From Bolinopsis microptera (taxonomy: Eukaryota; Ctenophora; Tentaculata; Lobata; Bolinopsidae), in NCBI RefSeq assembly GCF_026151205.1, contig NC_087083.1:5000460-5064459 (forward strand): DNA of 64,000 nucleotides. Reading direction: 5' to 3'. The notes under the pieces were generated by a model. That model saw only the letters and a program-made list of their open reading frames with translations. It was not told the DNA's origin and did no database searches. This document shows, piece by piece, positions 34,201-46,113 of the stretch (its first letter is position 1; each line of letters opens with the position of its first letter). Made by a program: the position numbers and the translations under genes.

Positions 34201-36300
34201 TGTATACCAGTGCTACACAGGTATAGTACTCTATTGTTGTGTCACGTTATACATTTAACAGCAAGACTGTTTTAATAATATACTGTTATACACGAATACC
34301 GAGCTCTTTTTTCTGTGTTCATATGCCAGTGTAACTCACTGTCTAGTGTGTCTGTGTGCACTGTACAGCATTTGCTGCACATGCTGCACTGTAGACATTT
34401 CCAGTGTTATAATAAGGGTACACTAGAAGTCTTGCTGCTGTTTAATAATAATAATATATGCAGATTGTAGATCCTTCTGTTATAAGACACGATTTATAGG
34501 ATGCCATCTTAGTGGGTACTGGGTAGTTATCAACACTATAATACCTACACTCGGATATTATCAACTTTCATATCAACTCTTCTTTCAGAGAATGCACTTA
34601 TTACGATCGGATCAACATTGAATAACTGAATCGAGTGCTGAATACATTCACGAAATGCACCATGATTTCTGACGACTGTGAAGGTCCAGGTATATGACAC
34701 AATCAAATACTTCCCAAACATGGCTCATTCAGAGAGAAGGAAAACTTAGCATTGTGCGGAAAATCCGAAATTTGGTCATGATAATCTAGATCTGGTCTCA
34801 ATTCCACTTAAAGTACTTGATTCATTAATTCGAGAGGATTGCACAGGGTAACTACAGTGGGCCAGATGTGACGCAATCAAAGCTAACACTTCAACAGGCA
34901 GTATGTAACAGCCTTATATAAAATCTGTTCAGACGTCTATTCTGGTCCACACTGTAAAACTCAGCACACAATTGTAGACACACTTTTAGTATTTCACCTA
35001 ACTCAACACTAAGTCATTACACTGTGCCCCGCTTACCCACGTTTAACTGTAGTACACTGTGCAATGTAAACTGTGCACTGCTTCCCCACTGTAGCGACCA
35101 CACATAAATAATAGCTGTTATATTACATCGGAGGGGAGTGAGGCCGCCAAATTGTATTGTGTTTCACACATAGCGTGTAACTGTGTAAGTGAGTGTTATA
35201 TGTGGTTCTCATTAGAGGGGATATCGTGTGTGTCCCGGAGTGTAACATTTAATAATGTGGGTGAAGTTTATAGTTTATAATGTAACGTTTTTAGTTTATA
35301 ATGTAACGTGTTTAGTTTATAATATAGTTATGTAATACTATTACATAATGTAATAGCAATGTAACGAAAATTATGTAAAATGTGACATAATTTGTAATGT
35401 AAAAGTTCACGTATATCTCAGCTAAAAGTAACAATATGTGTGACGTTTATCTCAGTGACTGTAACAAACATTATGTATTACGAACACAAATTACACACCG
35501 ATTATGATGATCTCGGACCGAATACCGGTTTAGTTCCATCAATTAAACTTTTAACATGTCACTAGTTTACTGAACCAACTGCCAAAATATTGATTTTAGT
35601 GGACCAAAACTGGTCCGGGAATAGTAGAAGTTTCACTGTGAATGTGTGATGGTATGTATCACATAGTGGTAAAAGTGGTAAATGTGGTTAAGGATCTAGG
35701 AATTATAACAACCAATATCAGCAAATCCTCGCATCCTTCCGGTGTATATAATCAAATTACATTTTACCTTCAATAAGTGTAAAATGATAATAACAGCACA
35801 CAGTGGCTGTGTATAAGTTATTTGTGTTAAAAATTAATCCCATAAATTATGTGTGTGGCAACAAATATCTCAAATATCTTAAATATCTCACCGCATATTA
35901 TAATAAATTATCATATTATTATCTTTGACAGTCCAACTTTGAACATAGCATGTATTATTGGAGAGCATGTTTTCAGTGTTTGAGAGCGAAATGGTCAGAA
36001 TATATATTCAGGAGGGAGCAGTGATGTACAAATGTCACGTGATTATGTATTTTGTGTCACGTGATTATGTATTTTGTGTCACGTGATTATTTGAGTTTTG
36101 GATATAAATTTCAAGGTTTTGTCATATCAGACGATATTTTGTTTGTTAAACTTGGTTGGTAATTTTATTTTCAGCTAATTTTCAACTAAGTTATCAACAG
36201 CTAATCGATCAATCACTTACAGCTGGTCCAGGAGTAGCAACATATTGTATCATTGCTCCTATGTTGGCTTCAAATTGGTTACAGTTACTATACACTACTC
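31273..36300. other. Long intergenic region, no gene seen
   Basis: Scanned in all frames: only short ORFs without family resemblance or paired splice sites. Small features: a duplicated GGACATTCCACACACAATGC at 31758-31808, scattered CACGTG, and AT-rich runs around 35240-35480. Confidence 0.5.
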
Positions 36301-38636
36301 TCACTAACTTTGAGTAGTAGACACACACTCTCTCTCTCTCTCTCTCTAATAGACTAGTCTCTACACAGAAAAGTTTAACATTCTACGCGGGAAGAAGAGC
36401 TTGGTAACCTAACCGACTAGAACCAAACCGTCTGCACTTATACAGCATCACATAACTCAAACCTCCACAAACACTAGTGACAGGAACCCATATGTCCATC
36501 TCAACCGTGGACAGAAGTTTAAAACCCTCGCATATTGGACCCACGCAGTGCAAATACCAACCCACTCCCTCCCAATGCAGTACGAAATGTCGTGAACATT
36601 TCATGCCCATATAAGGTAATAAAACTGGGCCACAAGTCCACGACAAACTCTGATTTGATTATAGAAAGGAGAATGGGGTGATATAGTTAAAGGAGCACTT
36701 AGCAAGATTCTGGTATGTGTTGATAAAAACAAGGGGGCCGGGGGGCGAACAAATTTCTCTCTTTTTGTCTTGTTAGACACTGGTTGTGAACAAGAGTTGA
36801 AGTATTTGCTGGCACTAATTATAAGGACATACCTCTCTGCACAATACATTGTGTACACTTGCGGTGACGTAGCTACAATCGTGCAATTAAACATTTAACC
36901 TAATGCAATATATGATATTGAATTGGATTCCTAACCTACACTCGGACTGTTCGTTAGCTACATCCCGCAGATAACACGTGACATGACCACGTGACCGCAA
37001 CACGTGACTACATTACCGTCTCCTATTAGTCAGCACTAATTTATACAAATTCCACGCAGGACAGAGCTGGTGCTCGAATTATTACCAAATAAGGTCATGT
37101 TTTAAAAGAGGAAAGCTGAGCGCGGGCACGTGGGCAGTCATGTGGGCGGTGTCACGTGACAGATGCGCCCACGTGACTCGGTCCTGACAATTTCATTAGT
37201 CTGTTGTGGGGAAGTTCTAGATTTTCTACCTTGCTGCGAACACTACCGGCTCACCCCTTCTTTCTGCTCTCCTGGCGCACTGGTTGGAAGGTGTGTGTCA
37301 CGTGGCACGGATCCCGGCAGGTGATTGGCCAGTGTCCTGTGAGGGTAATTACGCATTTTGGACTGTGGTTTGAGGGGAGAATTAAAAGTTGTTAACAATT
37401 AGAATAGAAGCAGTATGATAAATATATCCTACACACACACACACGCTCACGGTCTCACATCCGCTTAACTTAAAATATCCATACATATCTTAAACATATT
37501 CATACATTTCTAACATTCCTAGAGTGTTCCACAGTAGCTTTATTACATAAATGTATTATGAGTTGACACACTCACGTTCAATAAAAGATTATGTGAAGTT
37601 CTCACTCAAGGATTAGAAATTTCTACAGATAGAGAATGCCAGTTTAAAATGAAAATTGTGTGATAATGTGAACATGTAATTATGCAGGGAACATGTAATT
37701 ATGTAGGGAGTAATTAATAATTATGCATCATGTATAATTAATGACGGAATGTATTTGTAGACCCTGTACTGCAGTGCAGTGTACGTGACTCTTGTGCAAA
37801 GAGTAGATATTAATTAAAGGATATATCATATAAAATGGTACAGTATAGATCGTGAGTCACGACTCTTCTACTGTACCACTCAAGTGTAATGTGGAGGATA
37901 TGAACGACTAGTGCACAATTCGTGCACAGTTCGTGCACAATTCGTGCACAGTTAGTGCACAGTTAGTGCACATTTCGTGCAGGTAATTCCAGGAACACAG
38001 CCCGCACATCTGGTGTAGTAACTGTTGCTCATTGTGGCTGTGGTCAGTCAGGCTGGGGGTTACACTACGTGTCACTTAAACAAGGAGGAGTAACCAGTGT
38101 AAGGTTATTTCGTCATTAAATTTATTTTTTATTCACATCATTTCCTGGTACGTCATCCGGGTCATGCCATACTTCTGATTAAGGAGCATGATTGGTTCAG
38201 TGCTGAAGATAGCAGTGTGTGTCCTAAAATGATGTAACTGGAACCTGGAAATATCGCACCTAAATTAAATCACACAGGTTATTGTGTGTAACCATGATAA
38301 CTGTAATTGCCATGGTAACGTGAGGGGGACTTTGCTGGGGATGTTGAGATTATTGTGATGTAATGAACAGTGGTGACAGTTAACATTACTGTTAACGTTG
38401 CAGTTAACATTACTGTTAACGTTGCAGTTAACATTACAATAACAGTTTACATAACACAGCGTAAACGTTAACATTACACATTACACATTAATCGTTACAT
38501 TTACATGTAATGATTGTGAGAAGTGGGAACATAGCATTCATATTACAATCGACATATATATTATATATATATATATTAAGATGATATATATTATACATAA
38601 ATAATATCATCTTAAATATTTCAGTTAACATGACAT
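36301..38636. other. Intergenic region with short repeats, no gene seen
   Basis: (CT)n at 36330-36348. Four CACGTG sites cluster at 36975-37175. GTGCACAATTC/GTGCACAGTT repeats lie at 37910-37982. GTTAACATTACTGTTAACGT units lie at 38378-38440, and an AT-rich hairpin at 38576-38625 (TTAAGATGATAT inverted). Confidence 0.55.
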
Positions 38637-38645
38637 AATATTTAC

Positions 38646-40096
38646 GATTGGGCGACTCCTGTCCGAAAGCGACATCTGTCCGAAAGCTGAATTAGGGATT
38701 TCGGACAGATGTCGCTATCGGACAGGAGTCGTTTTTGGCGACATCTGTCCGAATTTCGGATCATATTGTAATTTCGGTTCACATTCGCATTTCACAAGCT
38801 CACAGGTAATCTCGTGACGTTCTAAAGCTGATGTGATCCCTTAAGATCTGATCCATCGATACGTGATTGACTAGCTGAGAACAGGATCGTGCTAGCCGTA
38901 CCCTAACAAGCTGTCGATCACATCACAGGACATGAGTACATATAGGACAGCAGTATGTAGATCACTTATCGCAATCCACAATGGCAACCAATCTTCAGTT
39001 TATCCCTGGACGCAAACAAGGCTCGGAGAACCCTATCCTAAATGGCTTCAGATACGTCTTCGACAAGCGAAGTAACGACACCTACTGGAAATGTTAGGAG
39101 ATAGACACCTGGGCTTCTGGGGGCTACCAACCACAATCCATCCTCATGGACTACGAGCTCGCCATTCACAACGCAGTTGCTTCCGTGTGGCCCTCCACTA
39201 CCAGACGAGGATGTAACTTCCACTACAAGAAAGCCCTCCTGAAGCATGTTAAGCAGACCAACATCTGGGAGGAGTACCTGACTCCAAACTCTCCTGTTCG
39301 GGATTTCTTCGCGATGACTGGAGCTATTGCCTACGTACCGGAGACTGACGTCCCTCGAATCTGGAGACACCTGAAGCCCCTCCTTCCTATAGACATGGCT
39401 GAGTTTGCTTCATACTACGAAAACACTTGGATCGGGACATCAACCACCAATCCTAACTTCGCTCCCCACATGTGGAATCAACACGAAGCTGCACAGATGA
39501 GGATTCCTCGCTCATCCAACATCGCAGAAGGTTGGCATCACGGATACCATTCAATGCTGTCCTGCTCGAAGCCCACAATTTGGAAGTTCCTTGATTGCCT
39601 TAAAGCAGAACAAGCCCTTACAGACGTGAAGAAAACCAAAAGAGACGGGCGGGAACTACCTGAGCCACGTGCACCCAAATGGATCCGTTATGATCGACAA
39701 CTTCAGAGAATTGTAGATGATTACGACAACTACAGCAACCCTATGGATTTCCTTAAAGCTATCGGAAATTTGACTATGCTTTAGATTTGATTCTGTGATA
39801 TTGTATTATATTGAATTAATTTATAACATTTAAATAACATTGAAACTATTGTCCAATTTATCGACATCAAATTAAAATAAACTGTGGTAGTAAACTATGG
39901 CTCAGATCATATCTCAAATTGGACATGTTACGTATACAATTTAGCAAGTAACAGTTTAGATCATGTCTCTAATTGGAAATGTGTCGTATTGAAATCAGGT
40001 CACAATTTCGGACAGATGTCGTTTTTTTCTGGTACCCTGATTCGGACAGATGTCGCTTTCGGACAGATGTCGCTTTCGGACAGGAGTCGTGTTACC
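38646..40096 (+). mobile_element. MULE-type DNA transposon, 1451 bp, 9-bp target duplication
   Basis: AATATTTAC flanks both ends (38637-38645, 40097-40105). The inverted termini share ACTCCTGTCCGAAAGCGACA followed by TCTGTCCGAAA. The 16-base motif GCGACATCTGTCCGAA recurs several times subterminally (38670-38755 and 40003-40075). It carries a decayed MULE transposase gene. Confidence 0.9.
38981..39784 (+). pseudogene. MULE transposase with FLYWCH finger, broken and internally deleted
   Basis: The ATG at 38981 opens a FLYWCH-like start (FIPGRKQGSENPILNGFRYV, then NDTYWKC), cut by a TAG at 39095-39097. The same frame reopens and runs to 39784. This second part has MDYELAIHNAV, a WPSTTRRGCNFHYKKAL block and SSNIAEGWHHGYHS: the C-terminal half of a MULE transposase, including the C..H region and the N-(I/T)AE-WH motif of animal MULEs. 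Between the finger and this part, the segment that should carry the first catalytic Asp is missing, so an internal deletion accompanies the stop. The protein cannot be functional as it stands, though the 3' part is cleanly open and the copy is probably young. Confidence 0.85.
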
Positions 40097-40105
40097 AATA
40101 TTTAC

Positions 40106-41320
40106 AGTTGTGGATCGAACTCCCAACAAATTAAGATTCTGGGCGTTAATGAAGTAATGAAGTCCAAGTTTATCATCGTTTAGCTGAAACATGTTATAAC
40201 TGAATGCCGAGATGAATCATTAGAGTGTAGACTGTAGAGTTTGGTTTTAAAACGGTACAACTTCGTCACCAGCCGCAGAAAAACTTCGTCACGTACAGAG
40301 ATCACTTACAGAGACCACGTACAGAGACCACGTACAGAGATCACTAACAGAGACCAGTTACCACGTGCAGAGAATAAACACAGGTAATGTTTCGTAACGA
40401 TTGATCACATTTATTTTGAATTTATCATCTGATTTATTCCTCAATTTTGCAATCTGTTATGGATAGTGGAATGCAAAGACTATTTACGATTTGTGTCGCT
40501 AATTAAATTGTCTGATGACCTTTTGAAAAGAGAAACACAAGAGATATAGTCCTTTGTCAAATTGGTAAAAATAACCAAAAAAACCACCTAATATGAGCAA
40601 GCGAGTAACAAATTCAGAAACTTATATTTGGCATCATTGTATATTGTACTCAATCATCATATTGTTATAGCATTTGAAGCGTACGTGCTCTCGTTGAAAC
40701 GATAGAAATTTAAGATAAGAAATCCTGAAAACCCCAAAATCTAAATCATCAAAATTGAAGGAATTGTGCAGGAATTTCGTACAAATTTTCTGACATGAAC
40801 AAACAACCGATTATAATTATATAATTATGCAATTGTATAATTGTATAATTATATAATTATGCAGAAAAAATCTAACACCATAATAAAAGACTTACCCTCG
40901 CCAATTTCAACATATATATCCAACTAATATTTTATATATTTTTAAAAAGTGGTGAGTAATTTCTATACATTTTGTCGAACGTTTGAGCTAAAATTGAGCC
41001 CCAATGAATGAGTCATCATCAAAATCATTCGTACACTCATAAAGAGCTCAAAAATCAAGCTGTATATTGCAAAAAATAGTAAATTAATTTTAAATAGCCT
41101 TTAAAAATCAATTTTAATACACTAAGTAAAGGCCAAATGGAAAGCATCAAGACAAACTGAGCTCAAAAAAGCCACAGTCGACTTGCGAGAGAGGAAACAT
41201 AATTATTGATGGAACTATAAAATAGAGGCGAACATACCAATATACAACATTCAAGTCCAGACCAATTTAACAACTAAAACCCTCTTGAAGAGAAATTGCT
41301 CGTTGTTAAGGGACAAGTAC
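40106..41320. other. Intergenic, no gene seen
   Basis: ACGTACAGAGACC tandem units at about 40292-40375; AT-rich otherwise. Confidence 0.5.
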
Positions 41321-41325
41321 CTTAC

Positions 41326-41406
41326 TTAAAACTGTAACTCAGTAAGGAATGTACCGGGTGAGAGCAGGTAAATACCATCTGGTCCTTTATTGGTGTGCTC
41401 CATGCC
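41326..41406 (-). other. Candidate terminal exon of unknown gene
   Basis: On the minus strand, a TTATTTCAG acceptor precedes an open frame reading GMEHTNKGPDGIYLLSPGTF and a few residues more to a stop. The composition looks coding, but no partner exon was identified. It could be an alternative last exon of the cofilin-like gene upstream or of a gene spanning 43-48 kb. Confidence 0.25.
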
Positions 41407-41625
41407 TGAAATAAGAGGGTTAAACCTGATAAACTTGATAAACTTGATCACTTATTAGTTATTAATAAAAGTTCAAATAATTTAGATAATGCCAAATAGT
41501 ATTGAACAATATTTTTAAAAACTACTTAAAGAAAGTAGTACTATGTTTACAGTGTGTCAGTTTATCAATTAAGTAATTAAATAAATACTTACATTCAAAG
41601 AGTACTTGAGAGACCAACAATACGA

Positions 41626-42561
41626 TTAACATTCTGCTAGTTTATCCTCAATAGCATCATAATCCTGTGCCTCAAACATGTTGGCAGTTTGGATGTTGGC
41701 AAACGAATTCAACATAGTTTTGAATCCCTCCCTGAAAATAACCGTTTTTAAAAACATTTCCTCATCTCAATAAGGAGCTATCAAATGCAGAAGGAAAACT
41801 CTTGAAATTTGGAGGGGGTTCTTGAAACTTATAAATGACACGAAATGTTTTATTAGCAGGATCTTTCAAATAACATGTCTAATCCGTCTTCAGCTAATGG
41901 AATTTGAAATATTCCAAAAAGATTAAGCACTGATGGTGCACATACCATGCGCTGGAGTACACCATCTTTTGTCTGATCTTGCTGCAGGTGTCAGGAATCC
42001 ACTTGAATACGAGGACTTTGTCGGTGTCAGCGCCACTACGCTTGTTCTTACACACGTAATTCATTACTACAATACAGGGTTTGTTCTGAAACTGGTCCTC
42101 CTGCAAGTTGAAAGATTAAAGCAAAGTAAAATAAAAGTAACTAAAATAAAAGTCAGCTTATCCATCATAGCATCAGTTAAAAAAGTTATTTAAACATTTA
42201 TTGACATGATTCTTGGCAAAAATTAAAATATATGCTAACCTCGCAACACAGTGATCTGAGTAAATCTACTGTAGTTTTACCCTCGGGTAAATCTTTTGCG
42301 TAAACCGTCTTCTCGATCCTGAATTGAAATTCATTAAGATCAAAAAGTGTTTATTGGTGAAAAATGTAATGCAGACAATAATTGTCCTGAAAAGATAAAA
42401 ATCACGAATGAAAACTTTCGCATAATAAGAATGAAAACTTACTCAGCAATGGTCTTGCTCATCTGAAGAGTAATGACAACCATGATAGGGTCTCTTTGTT
42501 TTCTCATGGTTTGGAGCATCTGAGTATCTTCTTCGTTGAGGGAGTAGTCCAACTTAGGCAT
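41626..42561 (-). CDS. ADF/cofilin-family actin-depolymerising protein, complete, four exons
   Basis: Exons in coding order: 42561-42443, 42318-42240, 42100-41946, 41731-41626; 459 nt, 152 residues; phases 2, 0, 2 consistent, all GT-AG. ADF/cofilin proteins bind actin monomers and filaments and speed filament turnover in the cytoplasm. One ADF-H domain fills the protein. Its signature is in exons 3-4: VLVFKWIPDTCSKIRQKMVY then SSAWEGFKTML, matching the family's long actin-binding helix after W.PD, with the following beta strand and a DYDAIEDKL C-terminal helix. The N terminus MPKLDYSLNEED differs from classical cofilin, which carries a regulatory Ser at position 3; here position 3 is Lys and the first Ser is residue 7. 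The length is slightly under the usual 140-168. Divergence is high, so a cofilin-like paralogue is possible; GMF is less likely. Confidence 0.82.
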
Positions 42562-42939
42562 GGTTGTTTTGGACTTGTGAGTCTAGCTAATTTTTAATTG
42601 TTGTTATTTTTATTTTTAAAGTTTAGGAACAGTTTTTTTCGGTGATTTAAACCATGTTTGCCTGACATGCTTTCATAGTTTGATTCAATAGGTGACACAG
42701 TAATGTAACAGATTAACTACAGTTGGTGGCACTATGGTTTGAAGTGAGTTTGACATGGAAATTGAAGTGAAATTGGCAATCAGTTGATTCTGCTAAAGAA
42801 AGTTAGCTTCCACTCAAAACCTTTATTGATATTCTCTTTTTACAGACTTGTCACGAACTATTCAAGTTGTACAGGAAACAATGAAAGCTAGCTACACAAT
42901 GCACTTAAATGTTCCCCTCCTGGACGGGCAAAGGAAGAC

Positions 42940-42994
42940 TTCTCTGAAGACTTCTCTAAAGACTTCTCTAAAGACTTCTCTAAAGACTTCTAAA
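42940..42994. repeat. AGACTTCTCTAA 12-bp tandem repeat
   Basis: About four to five units at 42940-42994. Confidence 0.85.
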
Positions 42995-43060
42995 ACCTTT
43001 TAAACTATTTTCACAACTACAATTAAATACATTTATTGAGGATACGATGTAACAGAGTCA

Positions 43061-43255
43061 GGGGGCGCACCTTAGGGGGGCGGCATTTTCCTGGATTGTA
43101 GTCTGATTTCACGGAAAAAGCGCCTTATTGGTTACTACCCTGTCGAATTTAGCGTTCGGTGGACGTGAAAAAAATATTTGGGTACCATTGTTGCTTCAGG
43201 GGGCGCAAAAAATACCCGACCTTTTTTTTTTTTTAATTATTTTTTAGGGTGGCAA
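43061..43255. mobile_element. Degraded relative of the hAT-type MITE at 25132
   Basis: It shares GGGGGGCG, ATTTTCCTG, CGCCTTATT, GTTCGGTGGACG, AAAAATATTTGGGTACC, TTGCTTCAGGGGG and TACCCGACCTTTTTT in the same order, but the terminal CAGTGGCG repeats are missing. Confidence 0.75.
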
Positions 43256-43599
43256 GTCCCCATACATATCATCGTACTCCGATAGTTTCACTGTGTCCTA
43301 GTTTTTGATCAAAATGAACGAATTCATCGAAAACTGGAAAATCTTATGTCGAAAAAACAATGTCGCTCAGTCCCAAATATTCTGGAAAAATTATAAAAGG
43401 GCAATGTACTGATAAGTCTGATAACTACCTCTCCACTCAGACAGAACTCAGAAAGAAACCATCTTGTACTAATCATTCATTTCAGGTGAACATATACAGG
43501 CATTTTCATCATACTTTTGAACAGGAAATCAGTAGTTGTTATGACAATCGATAGTTGTACTCAGTTCCGTTCCAGCCAATTAGACCCGGCTTTAAATGA

Positions 43600-44900
43600 T
43601 CACCTGAATGGAAAAATAGGTAGAGAAAGTTGTTCCAGCACCGAAGGATAAAAAGAGCAGTACCAAAAGTTTTGACATGGGAGATCTTCATCCAAAAATC
43701 CTGAAGCCCAACTGATAAGAACAAGATAGAATGAATCATGATTGCACAGGTCATGCAAATATCAACGGGGGGATCATACACTTAGTACCGTACGTGACGT
43801 TGGGGGGGTGGGTCATATTTTCTTCCAAAAACACAGTTAGTACATGGTAAATTTCCCAGAAAAACAGTTAGTACATGGTACAAAGGGGGGTCTCCAACCC
43901 CAAAAAACCCATTTTACCTCAAATATCAATTTTGGGAATGGGTTTTTTGGGGTTTGAAGTTTTTTTGAATTTTTTTGAATTTTTTTCCATTTCCCCCCAA
44001 TGTTTCCCCTTTCCCTAATGTTTAATGAGCTGTTTAAAGCAATTTATGGGTGGGTATCTTATTTTATATACTAAGACACAGTTAGTACCGTGATTTCTCA
44101 ACAGTTAGTACCACAAAAGCCGGCAAAAGTCGCGAAGGGGGTGGGTGGGTCTTAATTGACAAAATTCCAAAATTACACTTAGTCGACGTCACGTACAGAA
44201 CTTAGTACCTGATCCCCCCGATATCAACTTAAACAAAGCTGGTTTGCCTGCTACAGGATCACACAAAACTCCACCCACCACAGAGGTTTGAAAAAAAACT
44301 TCACCCACCACAGAGTTTAAAAAGCGAGATTTGAAGAATAACTTTTAGAACAGTAGTTCTCACAAAGTTTTTACATGCTGCTCCAATATGGCTGAATGAT
44401 GACCTTGACACTTCCAAAGACTGTTACGTTAAGGTAACACTCACCATCCTCCATCTGACCTCTTCCTATAAGATGGTAACTGTAAAATCTATGACAAAAG
44501 CACTTATAAGTAACCCATTTAAGCAAGGGCTCATCTTGCAGCTGGAAGAGGCAAATGCCCACTAAAAACAACACCTTATTAACGAGATACGTCAGTTTCT
44601 AACGTAGACGGCTGAGTCAAGAGAACTGAAGAGAAGCAAAATAGACCTTCTGACAAATGTCCGAATAAAGAGTATAGTCAGCTACTAAAAGGAAGAAAAT
44701 GCCCACTGTAATATGGACTTTACTTCGAATAAACATACCTAGTTGAACCAAACAATAAATCCGAGTGAGGTAAATACTGATGAAAGGAAGTTCTTCCCTC
44801 CACAACCAGGCAGAAGCACCGACACAAAACTGAATACCCTTTAACATGGCAGCAACATTACTACCGTTGAGGTAAGATTGGCCAGCAACTACCACCCTCT
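43600..44900 (-). other. Candidate exons of an unrecognised membrane-type protein
   Basis: On the minus strand, open segments lie between plausible splice sites: near 44899-44733 (SNVAAMLKGIQFCVGASAWL), 44710-44645 (VGIFFLLVADYTLYSDIC), 44560-44445 (VGICLFQLQDEPLLKW) and 43708-43600 (HVKTFGTALFILRCW). They are hydrophobic and each follows an AG|TGGGC- or AG|TTGGGC-like junction, but I recognise no family and the gaps between the first three would be very short. They may be chance ORFs. Confidence 0.2.
43767..44220. mobile_element. TIR element, 454 bp, 7-8 bp target duplication
   Basis: ATATCAAC flanks both sides (43759-43766, 44221-44228). The termini GGGGGGATCATACACTTAGT and its inverted counterpart ACTTAGTACCTGATCCCCCC share GTACGTGACGT internally. 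The right end has one extra G, so the duplication may be seven bases. CAGTTAGTAC units recur inside. The 8-bp duplication suggests hAT; this is inference. Confidence 0.78.
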
Positions 44901-46040
44901 ATATCCAAATAACCAAGTTTAAGACAACAAAGACCACAGAATCTTCTCTTGTTCGCTGTACAAGCCGTTCCTACATAGCTTAAAAGCCTTGCAAGAACAC
45001 TTCACCAGCAAACAACCATGCTGGTCTATTTTAAGAGGTGGTTATAATGAAGGCGGTATACAACTTGTATCAAATTCCGCCGAATTTGTATTATATAAAC
45101 ATTATAACCTGTGAACCTGGGGTCCTCAGCCAAATAAGTTTTCGCCTAAGATAAAACTTTGGTCAGCGTAATAAGCTCCGATTGAGTTGACACAAAGAAA
45201 AGGGTTGTTTAAAGATGCGAATAAAATAATTTTACAATACAATAGATCGCACGTAATCCGATAAGCAAAATGTTTTACAATACATTTTTTGGAAAATGTT
45301 TTGCAAAGCGTAGACCAATTGTGCATAACTGATAACGTATATTCCAAGTCAGACTTCCAAATTTTGCATTTTGAATTAAAATGAACAGGAATGATACTTG
45401 TATAGATTTTTTGAAGTGGTGCAACTATTATTAAATATCACGCGCCTGGTCTGCAGTTTATTTGTTATTACATATTAACAATTTTAAATGTACAACATAA
45501 AATTACCTCTGGGAAAGATATGTATCATTAATCATGGAATTATTTTGTAAAACGCGCAGTGTTGGTCGGGGTCGCGTATAGTGTTATCAATATAACAAAA
45601 ATAAAAATAAAATGTTGGTAATTATTATTTTTTCTTTTTAAAAAAAAACCATTAGGACTGTGGTTTCAAATTTAAAAAATTTGAGTTATAGACAAAATTC
45701 AATGATGTAAAAATGACATATCTTACTGGGCCGCGCTCAGCCTGTCATTCCGCCTTATCTCTCCCTGCGGTTTCTTTGCGTTCGCGACTATACCCATTTG
45801 TGATTCCACTGTGTGGACGCAGGTATGACAAATCATATATTTTCGTAAAGTACATCCTCTGACTAGGAAATCACAAGTTTAATCAGTTCTGGGGACTGTT
45901 CCTGGACAGAGTTATGACAGTTTAAAGCTTCCGCGCCGCGCAATAGCCCCAAAATGGCTAAAAATGTACACCGTCGTAGAATAACTTTGCGAAGGGAATG
46001 CGCGAGCACGAGAATATGATAGTTAATATTGATTTTCGGC
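44901..46040. other. Intergenic, no gene seen
   Basis: AT-rich. A CpG-richer patch (GGTCGGGGTCGCG at 45565; CGCGCCGCGC near 45930) is the only compositional change. Confidence 0.4.
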
Positions 46041-46044
46041 CCCC

Positions 46045-46113
46045 GGAACGATAGCTTAGTTGGCTAAGAGGGCGATTGACCGTGCTAGCTGAGGGTTCGA
46101 ATCCCGGTCTGAC
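46045..46113 (+). repeat. tRNA-like sequence, probably a SINE head or tRNA pseudogene
   Basis: It contains a good A box (TAGCTTAGTTGG) and B box (GGGTTCGAATCCC) at tRNA spacing, ending TCTGACC. The acceptor stem pairs at only about four of seven positions, the T stem at three of five, and the anticodon arm is poor. This fits a tRNA-derived SINE better than a working tRNA. Its body and tail could not be bounded. Confidence 0.65.

Noticed and set aside
36383-36894. Minus-strand ORFs rich in Trp and Cys
   Set aside because: No splice or start context and no recognised family; likely chance.
46045-46113. Functional tRNA gene
   Set aside because: Acceptor, T and anticodon stems pair too poorly.
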